This document shows positions 58,201 through 64,000 of a DNA stretch of 64,000 nucleotides, one piece after another. Position 1 is the first letter of the stretch; each line of letters starts with the position of its first letter. The notes under the pieces were generated by a model, which did not search any database, had not been told where the DNA came from, and saw only the letters and a list, made by a program, of their open reading frames with translations. This DNA is from Melitaea cinxia (taxonomy: Eukaryota; Arthropoda; Insecta; Lepidoptera; Nymphalidae), in the NCBI RefSeq assembly GCF_905220565.1, contig NC_059399.1:15492501-15556500 (forward strand). Direction: 5' to 3'. The translations under genes and the position numbers were made by a program.

Positions 58201-61200
58201 CGGGGGAAGTAAAAATTAATGTGACGACGTAAATAGGGCTGCCTATTAGGCCATTCAGAAATTGCATTACCCACTTCAGCCTATCGCACCCCACTGCTGG
58301 ACATACGCCTTCCCAAGTTCGCGCCAGATACCCCGGTTTCCCGCAATCCTCATCCAGCCTACACCGGCAATCTTACATAGATCGTCGGTCCAGCGGGCCG
58401 GAGGATGTCCCACAATGCGTTTGCCAAGACGCGGTCTCCACTCCAGGACACGTCTGCTCCAACGGCCCAACTGCCACTTCAACTTGATAAAACTGTGGGT
58501 TATGTCGGTTACTTTCATTCTCTTGCAGATAGTCTCATTTCTAATCCTATCTTTGAGAAAAAACCCCACGCATAGCCCGTTCCATTGCATGTTGAGCGAC
58601 TTTAAACGTATCCGAGTCTCGGCTCCGTATAACATACATGCCTGTGTAGGCGGACGCATTGTTCGATGACTTGTCTTCAAGCATTGCGAAGTCTTCAAAG
58701 TGAAGACTCGACAAAGCCTGCCAAACGCTGCTCAGCTCAACTGAATCCTCCTATCGGTCTCCTCGAAGTTTTTGCCGCCTAGTTGGATGATATAGCCTAG
58801 GTAGACATAATCCTGAACAACTTTGAAAAGGGTACCATCGACCGATACCGGTATCGGTATGACTTGGTTGTTAAATATAACTTTCGTTTTGTCTAAGTTC
58901 ATACTGAGACCGACTCGTCGGGAGAACTCGTTTAGGCCACACAGCATTTCGCTTAGCTCATTCAACGTAAGCTAAGGTGACGATATTGTCGGCGAAACGA
59001 AGGTGTAAGATGCTCTTGCCGTAGATGTTTATGCCCCCCTCCCCCCCCCTCCATCGAATGTCTTAAGGGACGTCCTCCAGCGCAGTAGTAAACAGACAGA
59101 CTACGTTTCTTGAGTTATTCGACAGTTTGCTAGATTGGAGTGTTTTAATAACAAATATGTAATTTATTAATTGACGAAAAGTTGGTATACATAAATTAAT
59201 TAATGAATAATTTACTGTAGCATAATTTTTAATTAATGAACTTTTATTTCAATAAAGTAATTAAAAATATTAATGACAATTAATCATTTTCATTCTCTTT
59301 TATCTTATTCGGTAACTTCTGACATTGATGTATTTCTTATATATATCGCGTTTGTGGCGTATATCCCGGTATGCAGTATTTTCATTTTATAATGAACAGT
59401 TTATTTATTGACTATTCGACAAAAACAATACACGTTTATTCGAATAAAGTTAAGGGGCATATGAAAATCAATTGTATATTATTCGTATGCTAAGAGCAAT
59501 GAGCAAAATAAAAAAAGTTGGGCATATATCCCGGAATTACTAAATGTTAGTCGACTGCTACCTTATAAAAGTATTTTCTTGTTTATCTTAGGAATAAATA
59601 AAAATTATTTGTTCTTTGAAGTAAAACTTCTTCACGCACGCTTGACTTGGGGAGTTAGCTGGTGAATGCGTGACGAGAGCGTTACGATATGATCGGGCGA
59701 GACAAATAAAGCAAGAGAGAGAGGTGCGAGTACACATTTTGTTTCTCTTTCTCTCAGAGCTAGTTACGTTTCCTATATCTAAGACAAAGTGCAGGCCTAT
59801 TGCTGAAGAAGTTTTACTTCAGTCGTGTGGTCTAAAGCACTCGTTTTTTTTAAATATATAAAAACATCTAATTTAATTAAATGACAAAACAATAAAAAAT
59901 TATCGTAAATAGTTTACACAATGAGTTCAATTTCTCAACACTCGTACAGTGATAATAGTTTCGTAATAATAATTTTAGTGATAATACAGCATTCATGAAA
60001 TACAAAACAACAGTGTAATATCATATAAATTTTAAACGAAATAATGTTGAAAAAAAGAATAGACTTCTAATCAGTCACTTTGTATATAGAAATCTTAGTA
60101 AACCCATGCAATGTTTCTGGATTTTGCATTTGTCATTTTCAATTGACTATAAAATAAAGAGGTCCTTAATTTGTTTTTTTATACATTAATACATTTTGAA
60201 TGATTTTATAAATAGTTAACAATGGTCTTACTAAACTCAAAATTAAAAAAAAATGTTCAAGTAAGCGCGTCACAAGCATTTGAGTCGTCATTTTATGTCA
60301 TTTGAATAGTCACAACAAAGTAGCATTTCTCTTAAAAACTCAATGTAAATTTAAACATTCATAAAAGTTATATCGTCATTGTAATGAGAATGAGTGTTCC
60401 ATTGTTACAAATACAATACATGTTTGAATAATTGATGTACTTGTTTACACCTCGCTCAACTGTGTCATGTATAGTTTAATCGATTCTGATCCTTATGTCG
60501 CGTGTTTAAGAACTAGTTGAGTATGTAGACAACTAACGTTTATTGTATCATTGCCAAGTCTACGTGTTTCAACTATGAGATAATCAGGACAATATGGTTG
60601 ATATTATTTTGTTGGTATATTTTATTTACATTATGCATTAAACTGTTATCGTATTTATTTGTTTTAATTAAAATAGATAATAATATATGTATAGTGTTTT
60701 TTCAATAAATTTGTATGTATTGGTTTTAAAAAATACCTCGTCTATTAAAACATAGGCCAGTAGGACCTGTTTCTGCTCAAATATTATACTGCAACTTTAA
60801 GATTGATATATGCGAATAAAAATATCTCATAAATATAGTAAAGTTCGATGGTAAAAAAGAATAATGAAACAAAAACACGTTTCTGTGGCATATTGTCCTT
60901 CGTAAAATAGTGTTATTTTTGATACCCCTAGATAATAATTGTATCCCTATTTTATATGGTATGGTTTGTGTCAGGCGTGTTCGACGCGCAGCCCACCGCG
61001 TCGGAGCGGCAGCGCGAGAACCTCAGCTCGCGCCTGCGCCGCGAGTTCGGCCTCGCGCTGCCCGACGACGACGACGCGCAGGCGGCCCCCGGTGAGCACT
61101 GGCGACTGACACACTCAGGGGGGGGCGCACACACTGACACACGCAGGGAGAGGCGCGCACACACTGACGCACGCTGGGGGGCGCGCACACACTGACGCAC

Positions 61201-62757
61201 GCTGGGGGGCGCGCACACACACACGCAGGGGGGGCGCACACACTGACGCACCAGATACATACACACACGCATACACTGACGCACCCAGACTCAAAACACA
61301 CGCATACACTGACGCACCCAGACTCAAAACACACGCATACACTGACGCACCCAAACTCAGACTCACACACACACACACTAACTAACGCACCCAGACTTAC
61401 ACACACACTGACGCACCCAGACACACACGCACACGTATACACACTTACAGAGAAAGACGCACACCACTGACACACCCAGACTCACTCGCACACACGCACG
61501 ACAAAGAGAAACGCACACACAGTGACTTCAACGTATGTCCTTCAACCTCATTAACCACGTCCTCCACATCATCTATAGCGGATACAGTCATTTTAAATTT
61601 CAAGTATCTTACTTCAAAAACATAGGACTTTCAAACAAACTTTCAACCCCCAGTTTTACCCCCTTAGGGGTGAAGTTTCGTAAAATCCGTTCTTAGCGAA
61701 TGTCTACACCCTATAAGAAACGTACTTTCCAAAATTTCAAGTTTGTAGCTAATATAGTTTCTGTGATTTCGTGATTAATCAGTGAGTGGTATTTCGCTTT
61801 TATATATATATACATAGGGCGCACTAAAATATTCCGGAAGTGGCCAGTTACATAAACAATATTTACAGAGTAATTATAACCTTTGAAAATGGAACTCTTT
61901 ATGTAGAGTTACTTTCTATCTGTAGAATGCAGTTTGTTTTATCTGACTGTCAATTGTTTTTATATTGTGGCGCCATTTTAAAAATTGCGTGTCTACGTTA
62001 AGATGGGTTTAACTCGGGAAAATGTTCGTAGTATGATTTTCTACGATTTCAAGTGTAATTTGACAGTTTAGCAGAGCCTCGTACGGCTTCAATCTGCTTT
62101 TGTCGACGAAACACAATGCCAGACAACTATTTATAGCTGGTTTGCGGAATTCAAGCGCAGTCGTGTCAATCTTTGTGATGAATCTCGCAATGGTCGCCCG
62201 TCCACCGCTGTGAACAACAAAAACATTGATGCTGTGTGCCGTATGATTGAAACAGATAGGCATGTGACCTACCATGAGATTCGGGCATCGTTAGACATAG
62301 GCATGAGTCAAATACAATCAATCCCACATAAACATTTGGGTGTAAGAAAGCTATGCTCGCGGTGGATCCCACACAATTTGACCGAGACTCAAAAAACGGA
62401 CCGCGTCACTTGGTGCAATGCCATACTTACCAGATTAAGCGAAGGGGATCCATCCTGATTATTTTATTATTTTTCAATTTATAACCTTTTGGGGCTTACT
62501 GCAATTCTTTGCCATAAGACATGAAAACTATCATCGATGTGCGCTAATATAATGTCATAGTTGTATAATGTACGTCAATACACGTGTACTTTATACATAT
62601 CACTCGCATATATAAAAGCACACACAAGCGAGCATACATTTGTTCTTCATTCATAATTACAACGGTATGTTTAAGTAAAGTAGGAAATAATGAACTGAAA
62701 ATAAAAAGTATGTTTTTCTCTGTTGCAGACATGGGCGCCAAGCGCTGCGATAGGTAG
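40261..62757 (+). CDS. upSET: Histone methyltransferase-like chromatin regulator upSET (MLL5/SETD5 orthologue; PHD + SET)
   Basis: upSET and its vertebrate relatives MLL5/KMT2E and SETD5 act in the nucleus with HDAC complexes to limit chromatin opening. Coding exons: 40261-40299, 41497-43187, 43271-45668, 48668-48846, 48931-49108, 49535-49964, 50173-50261, 52596-53927, 56288-56408, 60975-61091 and 62729-62757. They total 6603 nt (2200 residues), all junctions in frame. The ATG is the first in its frame (in-frame TGA at 40,189); an out-of-frame ATG lies at 40,247. The PHD finger (about residues 736-783) has CICEFTHDDGYMICCDRCGE and WQHVDCMG. SET (about 945-1082) has VIELRGKYML and RFVRRSCKPNAELQH; the usual NHxC is RxSC, as in the MLL5 group, so methyltransferase activity is doubtful. 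Family-specific segments are TREERKMEAIMKAFERMEK (exon 4), TPLKKRR (exon 7) and KLSISEYRLRQ (exons 8-9). A long Glu-Pro run sits near residues 1226-1260. Exons 8-10 and part of exon 3 are very GC-rich. Confidence 0.93.
41095..41420 (+). repeat. Family F interspersed repeat (upSET coding intron 1)
   Basis: Runs from 'cttgctgtgcccgcgacttt' through 'ctatctaccagtgaaaatcc' and 'cagacagacagacaggcaaa' to 'gacactccaattttatttat'. Forward orientation, moderately diverged. Confidence 0.55.
45228..45315 (+). repeat. Glu-Pro coding repeat in upSET exon 3
   Basis: Degenerate six-base units (gagccc, gaaccg, gagcca, gaacca) encode an alternating (EP)n run of about 14 units with occasional Ser and Thr. Codon variation shows it is not a recent pure slippage tract. 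Confidence 0.8.
47050..47122 (-). tRNA. tRNA-like segment, third copy (repeat-borne)
   Basis: The same 73-nt cloverleaf in reverse: acceptor CGTTCCA/TGGAGCG, loop ACGGTCA with C at position 33 (apparent anticodon GGT), T arm GCGGG/CCCGC with loop TTCGAAA. It lies in the composite SINE and is not considered a working tRNA gene. Confidence 0.4.
47232..48301. mobile_element. Spy-like DNA transposon (no target duplication, AAA|element|TTT)
   Basis: The 1070-bp insert starts GGGGACTGTCCA and ends TGGACAGTCCCC. The left end folds back on itself (GACTGTCCACT ... AGTGGACAGTC). Its flanks read attcAAA| and |TTTcat, and comparison with the uninterrupted SINE at 9176 shows no duplicated target bases. 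Insertion between AAA and TTT without duplication is the published signature of Spy transposons. No transposase frame remains. Confidence 0.5.
49165..49384. repeat. Repeat tail and strong hairpin in upSET coding intron 5
   Basis: 49,200-49,325 resembles a lepidopteran interspersed repeat ending 'actagtatagac'. 49,320-49,384 is a near-perfect inverted repeat (arms 'tagtatagacattaggctga' and 'tcagcctaataatgtctata') around a 6-nt loop. A third partial copy of the arm ('atcagcctaatagacat') lies at 49,479-49,495. Confidence 0.6.
50604..51875 (-). mobile_element. Full-length irritans-type mariner element
   Basis: The ends are inverted repeats TTCAATAAGTCCCAAGACTA (50,604) and the complement of TTCAATAAGTCCCGAGACTA (51,875), with one mismatch. 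The exact TA duplication could not be fixed from the flanks. It lies in upSET coding intron 7, antisense to the gene. Confidence 0.75.
50654..51703 (-). pseudogene. mariner transposase with a single nonsense codon
   Basis: 350 codons including the final stop, the length expected for this family. It has an N-terminal helix-turn-helix region, a linker WVPRLLT (residues 119-125), and catalytic D158 (MDETW), D252 (HQDNAPCH) and D287 (SPDLAPSDYW), 34 residues apart for the last pair, i.e. DD34D. Codon 299 is TAG (50,809-50,807) and the frame then stays open to TAA at 50,654. The reading frame is otherwise undamaged, implying recent insertion. It resembles Himar1-class transposases (family knowledge). 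Confidence 0.8.
53757..53859 (+). repeat. 18-bp coding minisatellite in upSET exon 8
   Basis: Between five and six copies of a unit like 'acgcccactttgtctgcc' encode (ATPTLS)n. The 18-bp period keeps the frame, so length change would add or remove six residues. Confidence 0.8.
53974..54710. mobile_element. 737-bp DNA element with TIR CACGAAGTATAGATGCAAGG (copy 2)
   Basis: Same family as 13,351-14,099. The ends are CACGAAGTATAGAT...ATCTATACTTCGTG with flanks AATTGATT/AATTGATC, matching at 7 of 8 positions as expected for an 8-bp duplication (hAT or P type). It begins 46 nt after the exon 8 donor of upSET. No coding content. Confidence 0.7.
56106..56243 (+). repeat. Family B MITE-like repeat directly upstream of upSET exon 9
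   Basis: Ends 'gaagtaaaacttct' and 'agaagttttaacttc', then 'ggtcgtgcggtttaaagcac'. It finishes about 45 nt before the exon 9 acceptor at 56,288, in the region where the branch point is expected. Confidence 0.6.
56525..56655 (+). repeat. Interspersed repeat, family G
   Basis: The text 'ttgaccactattacacctga', 'aaaatgcggtctaagatgga' and 'acttaaagatccccaggtta' is a block I recognise from lepidopteran genomic sequence generally. No second copy was noted in this window. Confidence 0.4.
57308..59541 (+). mobile_element. Candidate pogo/Tc1-like element with a nested RTE fragment
   Basis: Ends 'gtaaatccgggatatgc' (57,310) and 'gcatatatcccggaattac' (59,541) are imperfect inverted repeats. TA is next to the right end. 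Short translated pieces such as MPHKCKRRSS (57,767) and a basic KKKAMKGIPEKKYKERVPLK stretch (about 57,990) suggest a ruined transposase. It is in upSET coding intron 9. Assignment is tentative. Confidence 0.35.
58262..59115 (-). pseudogene. RTE-type non-LTR retrotransposon 3' fragment
   Basis: Minus-strand translation yields an RT catalytic box read as FADN (normally FADD) near 58,985, then NELSEMLCGLNEFSRRVGLS, LDKTKVIF and DYVYLGYIIQLGG. The C-terminal part is KLKWQLGRWSRRVLEWRPR and GHPPARWTDDL. Frameshifts and a G-run (about 59,036-59,052) break it. The 3' end with 'cactgctggacatacgcctt' is the family's typical terminus. Confidence 0.65.
59617..59850 (+). repeat. Family B MITE-like repeat
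   Basis: Longest copy of the family: 'gaagtaaaacttcttcacgc' to 'gaagttttacttcagtcgtg' and 'tggtctaaagcactcg'. It shares 'aatgcgtgacgagagcgtta' with the other copies. Confidence 0.6.
59851..60974. other. upSET intron sequence, nothing recognised
   Basis: AT-rich intronic sequence up to the exon 10 acceptor at 60,974. No exon, repeat family or RNA gene was identified. Confidence 0.5.
61100..61515 (+). repeat. CA-rich minisatellite after upSET exon 10
   Basis: Starts within 20 nt of the donor at 61,092. Irregular repeats of 'acacactgacgcac' alternate with 'gctggggggcgcgc' at first and then 'ccagactcaaaacacacgca'. Open frames here are composition artefacts. Confidence 0.75.
61820..62458 (+). 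pseudogene. Truncated second mariner transposase (N-terminal half)
   Basis: From ATG 62,003 the frame reads MGLTRENVRSMIFYDFKCNL, stops once (TAG 62,069), then continues as WFAEFKRSRVNLCDESRNGR, HLGVRKLCSRW and IPHNLTETQK. These are the paired helix-turn-helix region and the linker of a mariner transposase of a different subfamily from the one at 50,654. Sequence after GDPS is unrelated, so the catalytic domain is gone. It is in the last upSET intron. Confidence 0.65.
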
Positions 62758-63734
62758 AGGCGCGCCCGCGTGTAGTACTAATGACAAAAGTGACGAGGGC
62801 GACTGTTGTGAAACACTGACTTTGTGACCCGTCGCGTCTCGTTTATTGTATATATTTCAGTCTTCTTCCTTATTTCCCAAGGTTTCTCTGCGAGTACAAA
62901 TTGTTTTTATTTCCTACTGTAAATATTGTATATAGACAAAGTAATATCGAGGCGATTCACGCGTAACGTATGTATAATGATAAATGAAAGAAAAGATTTT
63001 TTATATATGTACAATCTTTATGTATCTTATTGATATTTTATTTATTACGGAGAGCAGATTAGTAGCAGACGTCGGATAAGAATTTTGTACGCATTATAAT
63101 ATTGTAAGTAAATTATAGTTGTTTTTATTGTTTTAAAGTTTTTTTATCATATACGACGGGACGGTTCTCCCGTATGGTATATAGGTATCTTATTAGTGTT
63201 AGGTGTTTCTGATGTAAATTAGTGTCGAATCGTCGTAAGCCATTTTTAGAATTTAATACGTGTCATAATTAAGAGAGCGCATGTGGCATACATCACCATC
63301 ACAAACTCTACAGACTGGGTAATCGCTGGACATGATACCTCGGTTCTAGATTCCATTCCCCCTTAGACTAACTGTTATGTGATATCCAATACGTACAATT
63401 CTGAAAACGTTCCGAGTTAAAATTAAACTCTTAGCCTCTGTTGTAAAATTATAGTAGCTATTGTTGTTAAAATTTATTTAACACCTGTTAAAAGTGGTTA
63501 AAATTGATTGTATACATGTAACTGTCACTTGTCAGGTTTCAGGCCTGGCTTCAGCCTAAAGAGCCTGTTTCATCTAACAACAACTTTTAATTGCATTACT
63601 TAATAATAGAAATATCTGACAGATAAAGTTGAGTTTAATGATGAAGCAGATATATTAGAAACTATAATATATTACTTAGTTTTATAAACAGACGGTAAAA
63701 AAAAATTCTAAATCCAGTTTAAAATACAATTAGC
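62758..63734 (+). other. Probable upSET 3' UTR and downstream sequence
   Basis: AT-rich, starting after the TAG at 62,755-62,757. No clear AATAAA follows the stop; ATTAAA occurs near 63,422, so the 3' end is undetermined. Confidence 0.4.
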
Positions 63735-63890
63735 CATATCACATCCACGAGGTGGACCGACGATCTTGTCAGGGTCGCGGGAAGCTGCTGAATGCGTGCT
63801 GCGCAGAACCGATCGTCGCGGAAAGCTTTAGGGGAGGCTTATGCCCAGCAGTGGGCGTCCGTGAGCTGATGATGATATCATCACAATAGT
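63735..63890 (+). repeat. RTE-type LINE 3' end
   Basis: Contains 'gaggtggaccgacgatcttg', 'gcgcagaaccgatcgtcgcg' and 'cttatgcccagcagtgggcg' and ends '(tga)n tgatatcatcac'. Translation WTDDLVRVAGSC fits the RTE C-terminus seen at 58,262 in reverse. Confidence 0.6.
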
Positions 63891-64000
63891 CTAACTGACC
63901 TGATGGAATCTATAACTGACACAATTTGGCCCGATTTCAATAGATTAAAAACGATTTATTTAATTATTCTCAGAAATAGATATAAAATTTTAGTTTGAAA

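Noticed and set aside
60952..61475. Minus-strand Cys/Val/Ser-rich frames near upSET exon 10
   Set aside because: They are translations of the CA-rich minisatellite (CVCVS-type repeats).

Overview
The window is a piece of an insect nuclear genome, almost certainly a moth or butterfly. It is AT-rich, its genes are split by spliceosomal introns with GT-AG borders, and it is packed with repeat types I know from lepidopteran genomes. It carries three protein-coding genes that I can reconstruct exon by exon with frame-consistent junctions.

Layout. 1-14,440 has no recognisable host gene and holds transposon fragments, including a P-superfamily element with a THAP exon. 14,444-27,225 (+) is Srp72 (signal recognition particle subunit 72; 13 coding exons, 646 codons). 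It contains a 2.7 kb tandem array that multiplies the end of exon 9 together with its 5' splice site. 29,162-32,135 (-) is the EBP2/EBNA1BP2 ribosome-biogenesis gene (5 coding exons, 314 codons), convergent with Srp72. 32,136-39,300 has no complete gene and holds a LINE carcass with two nested insertions, one of them a Ginger-like element with palindromic subterminal repeats. 40,261-62,757 (+) is upSET, the insect orthologue of MLL5/SETD5 (PHD plus SET; 11 coding exons, 2200 codons), followed by its 3' UTR.

The three genes have no shared pathway. SRP72 serves co-translational protein targeting to the ER, EBP2 serves 60S ribosome assembly in the nucleolus, and upSET is a chromatin regulator. 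Their proximity looks incidental.

The most unusual structures are: (1) the exon-plus-donor tandem array in Srp72, with decayed older copies downstream; (2) upSET coding intron 3, about 98% of which is a four-deep nest of mobile elements (Helitron-like, 8-bp-TSD DNA element, tRNA-containing SINE, Spy-like element); (3) the Ginger-like element; (4) a SINE-like family with a 73-nt tRNA-like cloverleaf in the middle of the element, flanked by an inverted repeat; and (5) an almost intact irritans-type mariner with one nonsense codon. All family names come from recognition by eye; no search was run.
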